Translations under genes and position numbers: made by a program
Source: JBBSAT01 sp046351235
Lineage (GTDB): Bacteria; Myxococcota_A; Polyangia; Polyangiales; Sandaracinaceae
Assembly (NCBI GenBank): GCA_046351235.1
Contig: JAXLYV010000006.1
Location: 248,001 to 312,000 of the forward strand
Direction of reading: 5' to 3'
DNA: 64,000 bases
Notes under the pieces: generated by a model
Seen by the model: the letters and a program-made list of their open reading frames with translations, nothing else
Databases searched by the model: none
Told to the model about the DNA's origin: nothing
Shown here: piece after piece, positions 43,105 through 50,478 of the stretch
Position numbering within the stretch: the first letter of the stretch is position 1
Layout of the letters: each line of letters begins with the position of its first letter

Positions 43105-44511
43105 TCACGCGAGCGCGAGGTGGTGGCGTGCGCCGCCGGCGCGCGACGTGATCTCGAAGCGGCGCCCGGTGAACGCCGCGATGACGGCGTCGTTCGTGCG
43201 CGCGTGGAGCGAGAGCACGTCGCAGTCGAAGCTGCCGTTGCCCGCGAGCGCGATCGGGAGCATGAGCTGATCGGCGAGGTGCTCCTCGACGCTGGCGCCG
43301 GAGACGCGCCAGCACGCGAAGCGCTCCGCGATCGCGGTGCCGACGTCCTCGGCGCGCACGTTCGGCTCGCCGATGCCGCTGAAGACGTTGGTCACGCTCG
43401 TGTCGGCGTCGCGCGCGACGAGCCACGCCGCATTGCCGGGGCCGGGGCTGCGCACGGTCGAGGTCGCGCGCGTCATCGCGTGATCGGGCAGCGCCTCGGC
43501 GAGCGCGACGAGCTCGCGACGCGCGACGTTCTCGGAGAGATCGCTGACGACGGCGTGCCCCGCGAGCGAGAGCGTGCCGCTCGGGCGCGGGAGATGGAGC
43601 GGCGCGAGCGCCGAGGGCCGCGTCTCGAGCACGACGGCGCCTCCGCCGGCGGGATGGAAGCCGTGCGCCTCGAGGGCGAGCGTGAGCTCGGCGCCCATCG
43701 TGCGCAGGAGCGGCACCCACGCCTCCACGAGGAACGGCACGATCGGCGCCCAGAGCGCGTGCGTGCCGCCCCGCACCACGACGCGCGCGGGCGAGCTCGC
43801 CGTGAGCAGCGGCAGCGCGATCGTCTGCACGACGAGCGCGACCGAGCCGGCGCTTCCGACGTCGAGCTCGTGCTCGCCGGCCGTGACGGCCTCGGGGCGG
43901 AACACGAGGCGCGTGCTCCCGAGCGCGGCGCCCTCGACCTCGGCGCCCGAGATCGCCGCCGCCGCCTTCACGCACGTGAGGTGCTGGCGCAAGAGGCCCG
44001 GCTTCTTGCGGCCGGCGCGGATGCGCTCGATCGCGAAGGGCGTGCCCGTGACGATCGAGAGCGCGAGCGAGGAGCGCAAGATCTGCCCGCCACCCTCGCC
44101 GGCGCTGCCGTCGATCACGAGCGGCTCGCGCGCGGACGCGGGGCGCAGGACCACGTCGATGGAGGGCGGGACGGGCTCGCCCTCGCTCTCGTGGCTCGGC
44201 GCGAGCGGCGGCGTGGCCTCGATGCGCGCGTGGGCGACGACGCCGTCCGCCTTGCTCCAGAGGACCGCGCCATCCGCGCCGCGCACGGCCACGAAGCGGT
44301 GGTAGGGCACGAAGATCGTGTCCCCGTCCTCGCTCGTGGTCTCCGCGACGAGCTCGACGCCGCCCGGGCGCACGAGCGCGATGCGTGCGCCCGACACGAC
44401 GCGCCGGTCGCCCGGTGCACCGCGGTGGACGAGCTCGAGCTCGAGCGCGTGCAGCGATCCGTCGCGCCAGCGCGCGCCGTTCAAGATCTCTCGGATGCCG
44501 ATGCCACTCAT
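43105..44511 (-). CDS. rtcA: RNA 3'-terminal phosphate cyclase fused to an MJ1316/DUF504 domain
   Basis: A 468-residue protein, much longer than typical RtcA (about 340). Residues about 1-90 form an MJ1316 (DUF504) RNA-repair domain: IREILNGARW, HRGAPGD (29-35), VPYHRF (68-73). Residues about 128-468 are RtcA: DGSAGEGGGQILR (134-146), a second half with PGGGA..VL-like GG(G)AVVLE, and HLADQLMLPIALAG (411-424), whose His is adenylated in the reaction. RtcA uses ATP to turn an RNA 3'-phosphate into a 2',3'-cyclic phosphate. A gaggaggtggag ribosome site precedes the ATG. Fusion suggests end recognition by the first domain (inference). Confidence 0.93.
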   Translation of the reverse strand: MSGIGIREILNGARWRDGSLHALELELVHRGAPGDRRVVSGARIALVRPGGVELVAETTSEDGDTIFVPYHRFVAVRGADGAVLWSKADGVVAHARIEATPPLAPSHESEGEPVPPSIDVVLRPASAREPLVIDGSAGEGGGQILRSSLALSIVTGTPFAIERIRAGRKKPGLLRQHLTCVKAAAAISGAEVEGAALGSTRLVFRPEAVTAGEHELDVGSAGSVALVVQTIALPLLTASSPARVVVRGGTHALWAPIVPFLVEAWVPLLRTMGAELTLALEAHGFHPAGGGAVVLETRPSALAPLHLPRPSGTLSLAGHAVVSDLSENVARRELVALAEALPDHAMTRATSTVRSPGPGNAAWLVARDADTSVTNVFSGIGEPNVRAEDVGTAIAERFACWRVSGASVEEHLADQLMLPIALAGNGSFDCDVLSLHARTNDAVIAAFTGRRFEITSRAGGARHHLALA

Positions 44512-44552
44512 GCTCCACCTCCTCTCTCGGCGCGCTTCGACGCGAGCCGTCC

Positions 44553-44658
44553 TCAACCCTTCACACACACCACCTGTCGCAACGTGTGGACGATCTCCAC
44601 GAGATCCTCCTGCGCCGCCATGACGGCGTCGATGTCCTTGTAGGCCATCGGGGTCTCG
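44553..44658 (-). pseudogene. rtcB: Duplicated 3' end of rtcB
   Basis: Reads MAYKDIDAVMAAQEDL and on to the same QVVCVKG end as intact rtcB, 31 codons plus stop. Over 109 bases (44550-44658 against 44824-44932) I count three differences, about 97% identity. An in-frame TGA lies 8 codons upstream, so no full protein is possible. It cannot be catalytic: metal and guanylylation residues are absent. Confidence 0.85.
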
Positions 44659-44668
44659 GCCCCCTCTC

Positions 44669-44689
44669 AGGGGACCTGGGCGGTCCCCT
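44669..44689. repeat. Hairpin in rtcB-rtcA spacer
   Basis: AGGGGAC and GTCCCCT pair around a seven-base loop. It lies in the part of the spacer inserted between the two rtcB ends. Confidence 0.5.
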
Positions 44690-44728
44690 CGACGGACCGG
44701 CAGAGCCGGATCCGTCTCACCCCTTCTC

Positions 44729-44749
44729 CGCTCGCTGCGCTCGCGAGCG
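44729..44749. repeat. Second hairpin in rtcB-rtcA spacer
   Basis: CGCTCGC and GCGAGCG pair around a seven-base loop. Together with the previous hairpin it could slow polymerase or RNases between rtcB and rtcA; no T-run, so not a classical terminator. Confidence 0.5.
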
Positions 44750-44826
44750 AAGGGCCGCTCGTCACGCGGAGGCCTCTTCGTCGCCGCGACCCTCGTCCTC
44801 ACCACCCACGTTCGCTCGGGCGCTCC

Positions 44827-46077
44827 TCAACCCTTCACACACACCACCTGTCGCAGCGTGTGGACGATCTCCACCAGATCCTCCTGCGCCGCCATGACGG
44901 CGTCGATGTCCTTGTAGGCCATCGGCGTCTCGTCGATCACGTCGGCGTCCTTGCGGCACTCGATGCCGGCGGTCGCCTTCGCATGGTCCTCGAGCGTGAA
45001 GCGGCGCTTGGCCTCGGCGCGGCTCATCGCGCGCCCCGCGCCGTGCGAGCAGGAGCAGAAGCTCTCGGCGTGGCCCTTGCCACGAACGATGTACGAGCGC
45101 GTTCCCATCGAGCCCGGGATGATGCCGAGCTCGCCGAGGCCCGCCCGCACCGCGCCCTTGCGCGTCACGAAGACGTCGGCGCCGAAGTGGTGCTCCTTCG
45201 CGACGTAGTTGTGGTGGCAGTTCACCGCCATCTCGCCCGTCGTGAAGTCGCCGAGCACGCCGCGGAGCGCGCCGAGCGTGCGCTGCATCATCACCTCGCG
45301 GTTGAGGCGCGCGAAGCGCTGCGCCCAGTCGACCGCCTCGACGTAGTCGTCGAAGTGCTGCGTCCCCTCGGGAAGGTACGCGAGGTCCTGATCGGGCAGG
45401 TTCACCTGCCACGTGCGCATGTCCTGCTTGGCGAGCTCGATGAAGTAGCTCCCGATGCGGTTCCCGACGCCGCGCGAGCCGGAGTGCAGCATCACCCACA
45501 CCGCGCCCGCCTCGTCGAGGCAGAGCTCGATGAAGTGGTTGCCCGTGCCGAGCGTGCCGAGGTGCACCGCGTGGTTCGTCTTCTCGAGCGCCGCGTGCTT
45601 CTGCACCAGGCGCGCGAAGTCGGACGCGAGCGCGCTCGACCACGTGGACGCGACGTCGTCCGGGACCTCGCCCCACGCGCCCTCGTCGCGGCCCGAGCGC
45701 GTGCTCGTGCGGCCGTGCGGCACGGCCGCCTCGATCGCCGAGCGCGCCGCGGCGAGGTCGTCGGGCAGATGCTCGGCGCGGAGCGAAGTGCGCACCGCCA
45801 TCATCCCGCAGCCGAGATCGACGCCGACCGCCGCCGGGATGATCGCGCGCCGCGTGGGGATGACCGACCCGACGGTCGCGCCGATCCCGAAGTGGACGTC
45901 GGGCATGACGGCGACCCAGCCGTGCACGAAGGGCATCGAGGCGACGTTCGCGAGCTGCCGCCGCGCGTCGTCCTCGAGCGGGACGCCGCGCGTCCACATC
46001 TTCACCAGGCCCCCGTTGGGGGCCTGCATCACGTCGTAGGAGCGCTTCGTCGTGGTCGTCTTCGCCGTCGTCGTCAT
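44827..46077 (-). CDS. rtcB: RNA-splicing ligase RtcB
   Basis: Joins RNA ends with 2',3'-cyclic or 3'-phosphate to 5'-OH, using GTP and Mn. The 416-residue protein has all marks: MPDVHFGIGATVG (58-70), the metal Cys in GVDLGCGMM (Cys90), GTGNHFIEL with His181, HSGSRGVGN (198-206), His288-His289, GSMGTRSYIVRGKG (322-335), and the guanylylated His345 in SHGAGR. At 416 residues it is close to E. coli RtcB. First gene of the rtcBA operon, divergent from rtcR by 134 bases, with a sigma-54 promoter candidate upstream. Confidence 0.97.
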   Translation of the reverse strand: MTTTAKTTTTKRSYDVMQAPNGGLVKMWTRGVPLEDDARRQLANVASMPFVHGWVAVMPDVHFGIGATVGSVIPTRRAIIPAAVGVDLGCGMMAVRTSLRAEHLPDDLAAARSAIEAAVPHGRTSTRSGRDEGAWGEVPDDVASTWSSALASDFARLVQKHAALEKTNHAVHLGTLGTGNHFIELCLDEAGAVWVMLHSGSRGVGNRIGSYFIELAKQDMRTWQVNLPDQDLAYLPEGTQHFDDYVEAVDWAQRFARLNREVMMQRTLGALRGVLGDFTTGEMAVNCHHNYVAKEHHFGADVFVTRKGAVRAGLGELGIIPGSMGTRSYIVRGKGHAESFCSCSHGAGRAMSRAEAKRRFTLEDHAKATAGIECRKDADVIDETPMAYKDIDAVMAAQEDLVEIVHTLRQVVCVKG

Positions 46078-46107
46078 GGCGTCTTCTCCGTTCTCGCGAG
46101 GGAGCGG

Positions 46108-46123
46108 TGCGAGCGGTGTGCCG
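46108..46123 (-). promoter_or_regulatory. Sigma-54 (-24/-12) promoter of rtcBA
   Basis: On the minus strand CGGCAC-ACCGC-TCGCA matches the TGGCAC-N5-TTGCA consensus at all but two bases, and the invariant GG and GC are exactly 10 bases apart. It lies about 30 bases before the rtcB ATG. RtcR, a sigma-54 activator, is encoded next door, which makes the match meaningful. Confidence 0.75.
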
Positions 46124-46143
46124 AGGGGCGAGACCCGAGAATG

Positions 46144-46161
46144 TGCCGTGTTTTCGCGGCA
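46144..46161. promoter_or_regulatory. Candidate RtcR upstream activator site (dyad)
   Basis: TGCCGTG-TTTT-CGCGGCA: arms pair at six of seven positions plus a wobble. It lies about 20 bases upstream of the -24 element, close for an enhancer but on the right side. Inferred from symmetry only. Confidence 0.4.
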
Positions 46162-46187
46162 GGCCCGAGCGAGACCCCGCGCGCGAT

Positions 46188-46212
46188 GGATATTGGCTTA
46201 TCCTCTCGGATA
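46188..46212. promoter_or_regulatory. Alternating GGATA/TATCC repeats at the rtcR start
   Basis: GGATA-N6-TATCC-N4-GGATA spans the bases just before and into the rtcR ATG and lies about 65 bases upstream of the rtcB -24 element. The AT-rich, repeated dyad is a good candidate for an RtcR operator giving both activation of rtcBA and self-repression. Confidence 0.4.
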
Positions 46213-47810
46213 TGGGCTCTCCGACCGCAGCCGACCGGCCCACCGTGGTGATCGGTCTCTACGGCACGACGCTCGACGCGGCGACGGGCGCGAATCGATG
46301 GGGCCGCTGGCGCCCCACGCTCTCGGCCGTGCAGCACGAGGACCTGCTCGTCGACCGCCTCGAGCTGCTCGCGGGCGAGCCGGATCAGACGAAGGTGCTC
46401 GTGGACGACCTCCGGCGCGCGAGCCCCGAGACGACCGTCCGCGTGCACCGCTTTCCGGTGCAGAACCCTTGGGACTTCGAGGAGATGTACGAGGCGCTCC
46501 ACGACTTCGCGCGGAGCTACCCCTTCGATCCCGAGCGCGAGCGCTACCTCGTGCACATCACGACGGGCACGCACGTCGCGCAGATCTGCCTGTTCCTGCT
46601 CACCGAGACGCGCTTCTTTCCCGGCGCGCTCCTGCAGACCGAGCCCCCGCGCAAGCCCAGCGAGACGCCGAGCTACACGATCATCGATCTCGATCTCGCG
46701 CGCTACGACCGTCTCGCGCGCCGCTACGAGGCCGAGCGCGCGCGGCGATCGGGCGTGCTGAAGGCCGGCATCGACACCGCGAGCCCGGGCTACAACGCGC
46801 TCATCGAACGCATCGAGGAGGTCGCCGGCGCCTCCCGCGCGCCGATCTTGCTGAGCGGCCCGACCGGCGTCGGCAAGACGCAGCTCGCGCGCCGCATCCA
46901 TGCGCTGAAGCGCGAGCTCGGCCAATCGAGCGCGACCTTCGTCGAGGTGAACTGCGCGACGCTGCGCGGCGACACGGCGATGAGCACGCTCTTCGGCCAC
47001 AAGCGCGGCGCGTTCACCGGCGCGATCGGCGACCGGCGCGGTCTCTTCGCGCTCGCCGATGGAGGCGTGATCTTCCTCGACGAGATCGGCGAGCTGGGGC
47101 TCGACGAGCAGGCGATGCTGCTCACCGCGATCGAGGACAAGCGCTTCACGCCCGTCGGCAGCGAGAAGCCGGTGTCGAGCGACTTCCAGCTCATCGCCGG
47201 GACGAACCGCGATCTACGCGATGCCGTGCGGGACGGGCGCTTCCGCGAGGACCTGCTCGCGCGCATCGATCTCTGGCACTTCGCGCTGCCGCCGCTGCGC
47301 GAGCGGCTCGAGGACGTGCCGCCGAACGTGGATCACGAGCTCGAGCGCGTGGCGCGCGAGACCGGACGGCGGATCGTGTTCCAGGAGGACGCGCGCAAGC
47401 GCTTCCTGCGCTTCGCGACGAGCCCGCGCGCACGCTGGCAGGGCAACTTCCGTGACCTGTCGGCGGCGATGACGCGCATGGCGACGCTCGCGCCGGGCGG
47501 ACGCATCCGCGTGGTCGAGGTCGACGACGAGATCGCGCGCCTCGAGCGCGCGTGGGGCGCCGGCGCGAAGGACGGAGAGGACCGCGTCGCGCGCGTGCTC
47601 GGCGCGGCGGCGAGCGAGCTCGACCTCTTCGATCGCGTGCAGCTCGAGAAGGTGCTCGAGGTCTGCGAGCGCGCGCCCTCGCTCTCGGCCGCCGGCCGCG
47701 TGCTCTTCGAGAAGAGCCTGGAGAAGCGCGCCTCGAAGAACGACGCCGACCGCCTGCGGAAATACCTCGCCCGCTTCGGCTTGGACTGGGCGCAGCTCGG
47801 CCGAGGTTGA
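46212..47810 (+). CDS. rtcR: RtcR, sigma-54 activator of RNA repair genes
   Basis: A 532-residue activator, the length of E. coli RtcR. The N-terminal domain (about 10-185) has the RtcR pattern (VVIGLYGTTLD, LVHITTGTHVAQICLFLLTE), a CARF-like fold thought to bind RNA-derived ligands with cyclic ends. The AAA+ domain (about 190-430) has Walker A GPTGVGKT (216-223), the sigma-54-contact loop GAFTGA (266-271) and Walker B GVIFLDEIGEL. A helical C-terminal region follows. Divergent from rtcBA. Start ATG at 46212 overlaps a dyad. Confidence 0.95.
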   Translation: MGSPTAADRPTVVIGLYGTTLDAATGANRWGRWRPTLSAVQHEDLLVDRLELLAGEPDQTKVLVDDLRRASPETTVRVHRFPVQNPWDFEEMYEALHDFARSYPFDPERERYLVHITTGTHVAQICLFLLTETRFFPGALLQTEPPRKPSETPSYTIIDLDLARYDRLARRYEAERARRSGVLKAGIDTASPGYNALIERIEEVAGASRAPILLSGPTGVGKTQLARRIHALKRELGQSSATFVEVNCATLRGDTAMSTLFGHKRGAFTGAIGDRRGLFALADGGVIFLDEIGELGLDEQAMLLTAIEDKRFTPVGSEKPVSSDFQLIAGTNRDLRDAVRDGRFREDLLARIDLWHFALPPLRERLEDVPPNVDHELERVARETGRRIVFQEDARKRFLRFATSPRARWQGNFRDLSAAMTRMATLAPGGRIRVVEVDDEIARLERAWGAGAKDGEDRVARVLGAAASELDLFDRVQLEKVLEVCERAPSLSAAGRVLFEKSLEKRASKNDADRLRKYLARFGLDWAQLGRG

Positions 47811-47892
47811 TCGCCGTCGGCGACGGCAGGACGATGCTCGGATGCCGGGCGAGATCTCGCCGCCGCTCCGATGTACTGCAGGCCACCTGCCG

Positions 47893-48150
47893 TCAGCGAC
47901 AGACGACGACGCCCGGGAGGCTGTCACGGTACTGACCGCCCCCGATCGGGGTCCATCCCGGCGCGATGCGGATCGGACGCTCGGGCGCGCGCCCTGCGAG
48001 ATCGGCACCGTTCGATGCGCCCGGGATGGTGAGAAACCCACACTCCGTGTAGCTCACCTGCGCGCCGACCGATCGCTCGGTGACGAGCATCCCGAGGAGC
48101 GCGCCGAGAAAGATGCCGAGACCGACGAGAGCGATGCGTTGCCGGCTCAT
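47893..48150 (-). CDS. Small exported or membrane-anchored protein
   Basis: An 85-residue protein. ATG at 48150 follows a perfect ggagg ribosome site; residues about 5-22 are one hydrophobic helix (IALVGLGIFLGALLGMLV), either a signal peptide or an anchor, and the rest is a short polar domain with two cysteines (CGFLTIPG, final CR) that might pair. No family recognised. Confidence 0.6.
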   Translation of the reverse strand: MSRQRIALVGLGIFLGALLGMLVTERSVGAQVSYTECGFLTIPGASNGADLAGRAPERPIRIAPGWTPIGGGQYRDSLPGVVVCR

Positions 48151-48219
48151 GAGACCTCCGCCGCGAGCGTAGAGCGCGCGCCGCGACGGGAACACGTGGG
48201 GCCGTGAGGGACCGAAGCC

Positions 48220-48951
48220 CTAGATCAGCACCTGTAGGTGCGGCGTGATCGCAGGATCGTCCTGGCTCGCGTCGCGCGAGCCGAACGTGTAGCGACCGCG
48301 CGACGAGGCGCTCATGTGCTCGGCGACCGCGCGCGCGAAGGGCTCGCAGGGGTACGGCGTGAAGGAGAAGAGCATCTCGCCGGGGGCATCGCCCATCCAG
48401 CGCGTGCACCACGCGAGGCGCGTGAGGCCGTGCTTCTGGCCGAGCGCGCGGATCGGCTCGATGGCGCTCGCGGGCATCGGCGTCTTCGGGATGCCGTAGC
48501 GCACGGAGACCGCTTCGAACGCGATGGTGTTCTTGCCGTCGAACGCGATGGCCGAGAGCAGGTCCATCATGCCGTGGAAGTACATCGCGTAGCTCGGCGC
48601 GCCGGAGTCGACGTGGATCGCGTCGACGGCGTCGGCGATCGCGCGCTTGCAGAGCTCGATCGAGCTCATCACGGTCATCCGCTCGGGCGGCGCGTCGCGC
48701 ACCTGGCTCGCGAAACGCGCGGCGAGCTCGTGGCTCGTGAAGGCGTGCAGGACGACCTCTTCTTCGCCCGGGCGGCGGCGGCTCGCGCGAGCCATGCGCA
48801 AGAGCCCGCCCTGCGGATGCATCGGGACCACGAGCGCCGCCTGCCGCAGCGCGCGCATGAACGGCACCTGGTTGCCGTCGGGCGGAGGGCCGGCGGCGAG
48901 CAGGCGTCGCAGCTCGGCGTTCACGGGTGGAAGGGCGGGCGGCTCGCGCAT
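48220..48951 (-). CDS. SseB-like N-terminal domain protein
   Basis: A 243-residue soluble protein. The opening NAELRRLLAAG, FMRALRQAALVVPMHP (about 11-46) and then VLHAFTSHELAARFAS (about 67-82) follow the layout of the SseB N-terminal domain (a strand-helix unit with an FTS motif), found in effector-related and housekeeping proteins. The C-terminal half (about 110-243) is unlike SseB and unrecognised. Function unknown. Confidence 0.5.
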   Translation of the reverse strand: MREPPALPPVNAELRRLLAAGPPPDGNQVPFMRALRQAALVVPMHPQGGLLRMARASRRRPGEEEVVLHAFTSHELAARFASQVRDAPPERMTVMSSIELCKRAIADAVDAIHVDSGAPSYAMYFHGMMDLLSAIAFDGKNTIAFEAVSVRYGIPKTPMPASAIEPIRALGQKHGLTRLAWCTRWMGDAPGEMLFSFTPYPCEPFARAVAEHMSASSRGRYTFGSRDASQDDPAITPHLQVLI

Positions 48952-48981
48952 GGGCGCATCTTACGCCGGGCGCGCGATCGA

Positions 48982-49503
48982 TCACTCGAGGTCGTCGCTC
49001 GTCCCCGGCATGCCGTCGGCGCCGTCAGAGCGCACGATGATGTCGTCGCCGTCGCAGGCGATGCGGAAGGGGTGGTCCCACGCGTCGGTCGTGCGCCGGC
49101 CGTGATCGAGGGTGCCGGTGTCGACGAGCTCGCGGAGCGTCGGGCATTTCGCGCCTGGCTCCTGGCCCAGGTAGAGAAGCACTGCGCTGCGGACGGATTG
49201 GGCGTCGCTGCGCGTCTGGTTCACCGGATGCCTACCGCAGGGCGTGGAGATCGCCTCGATCAGCGTCAGCCCGAGCGCGCAGGTCAGGAGCACGACGACG
49301 GCCAGGAGCACGTGCCACGGCCGGGGCCCGGGATGCATCGCGCGGATCGCGCGCGCGTTTCGCTCCGCGATCTCCTTCGCCACCACGTCGCGACGCGCGA
49401 CGAGCGGCGCGAGCGCCGCGAGCTGCGCTTCGATCGCGCGCAGCTCCACGTAGAGCGCCGCGAGCCGCTCCTCACTCGACAGCGTGTCGTCGCGGTAGGC
49501 CAC
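48982..49503 (-). CDS. Orphan GspG-like protein with coiled coil and membrane helix
   Basis: A 173-residue protein: coiled coil (about 8-45), a transmembrane helix (about 63-86), then a C-terminal type II pseudopilin (GspG-like) globular domain. That domain has DAQSVRSAVLLYL, CPTLRELVDTGTLD and DAWDHPFRIACDGDDIIVRS and ends DGMPGTSDDLE, the calcium-binding loop of major pseudopilins. No prepilin peptidase site (G-FT-E) precedes the helix, so this is not an ordinary pseudopilin. GTG start at 49503. Confidence 0.7.
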   Translation of the reverse strand: MAYRDDTLSSEERLAALYVELRAIEAQLAALAPLVARRDVVAKEIAERNARAIRAMHPGPRPWHVLLAVVVLLTCALGLTLIEAISTPCGRHPVNQTRSDAQSVRSAVLLYLGQEPGAKCPTLRELVDTGTLDHGRRTTDAWDHPFRIACDGDDIIVRSDGADGMPGTSDDLE

Positions 49504-49634
49504 CCCGCTTGGACGGCTCGCATCGCCGCGTCATTCGCGCGCGACGAATCGTCACTCACGACCACCCGGAGCCCGAGGCAGGGCCCGAGACCGTGCGTGG
49601 ACGACGCGTCCCGCGCCATCTCGTCGAGCGCCGA

Positions 49635-50009
49635 TCAGCGCGGGCGCTCGGCGAGCACGAAGGGGCGCAGCCGGTGGCCGTCGGCGTCCTCCACGACGAA
49701 GGTGAAGCCGAAGGGCATGTCGGTCGGCTCCTGGACCACCTTCACCCCGAGCGCGCGCCAGGCCTCGTAGGTCTTCGTCACGGCCTCGCGGCTCGCCTCG
49801 GTGAACGACATCTCGATCCCGCCTGCCGGCCTCGGTGCCGGCGCGATGTCGCTCGCGAGCCAGAGCCCGATCTTGATGCCGTTCGGCAGCACGTAGAGGA
49901 CGAACGTCGGCGAGCTCTCGACGGGCTCGACACTGAGCAGCTTCGTGTAGAGCTTCGCGCTCTCGGCAGGGCTCTTCACGGCGAGCAACAGATAGTTCAG
50001 CGTGCGCAT
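49635..50009 (-). CDS. VOC-superfamily (glyoxalase-like) protein
   Basis: A 124-residue single-domain VOC protein: NYLLLAVKSPAESAKLYTKLL starts the first beta-alpha-beta unit and GFTFVVEDADGHRLRPFVL ends the second. Glyoxalase, dioxygenase and resistance proteins share this fold; the metal ligands are not complete here (the usual early His is absent), so it may bind a ligand rather than catalyse. ATG at 50009. Confidence 0.82.
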   Translation of the reverse strand: MRTLNYLLLAVKSPAESAKLYTKLLSVEPVESSPTFVLYVLPNGIKIGLWLASDIAPAPRPAGGIEMSFTEASREAVTKTYEAWRALGVKVVQEPTDMPFGFTFVVEDADGHRLRPFVLAERPR

Positions 50010-50124
50010 CGGGGCTTCCTCCTCTCGTTCGTGGGGAACGAAGTGCGAGCTTGGAGCGCGCGACTGTCAGCTCTTGGCAGGTTCGTGCAGCGCGCCGTCC
50101 CTCACGTGACAAGATCGCCACGCC

Positions 50125-50478
50125 GTGCCCGAGCCGCCGAAGAAGAAGGAGAGCGGTCTTCTCGCGATCTTCTGGGTCGTCTGGATCGCGATCGCGTTCT
50201 TCGGAGCCTTCGGCGGCGTGGACTTCGCGTGGCGTCGCTACGTCATCGCGCCGCATTGCGCGTCCGCGTGCGCGAGCCGCGGTCAGACGTTCACGGTCTT
50301 CCGTCCTGGCGGTCGCAGCGGCCCGCCGAGCGCGTGTCTCTGCGCCGACGGAAGCGCGATCGAGACGGATGTCGACGACGGCGGCATGATGCTCGGCCCG
50401 ATCGTGTTCCTCGTCGCCTGCTATGCACCGCTCGCGATCGCGGCCCGTCGTGGTGGCAAGCGCGACCGCTCCGCATGA
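50125..50478 (+). CDS. Small two-helix membrane protein linked to chrA
   Basis: A 117-residue protein with helices near 13-32 and 90-107 and a Cys-bearing loop between (CASACASRG and CLC). GTG start at 50125. Its stop overlaps the chrA start (ATGA at 50475-50478), so the two are translationally coupled. No family known to me; a role beside the transporter is likely but unproven. Confidence 0.6.
   Translation: MPEPPKKKESGLLAIFWVVWIAIAFFGAFGGVDFAWRRYVIAPHCASACASRGQTFTVFRPGGRSGPPSACLCADGSAIETDVDDGGMMLGPIVFLVACYAPLAIAARRGGKRDRSA

Larger units (their letters stand above)
44512..44826. other. Spacer between rtcB and rtcA with a duplicated gene end and hairpins
   Basis: A 315-base spacer. Its rtcA-proximal part is a near-exact copy of the rtcB 3' end (44550-44658); the remaining about 165 bases hold two hairpins (44669-44689, 44729-44749) and no gene. 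The usual close rtcB-rtcA spacing is kept only between the fragment and rtcA (41 bases). Confidence 0.75.
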
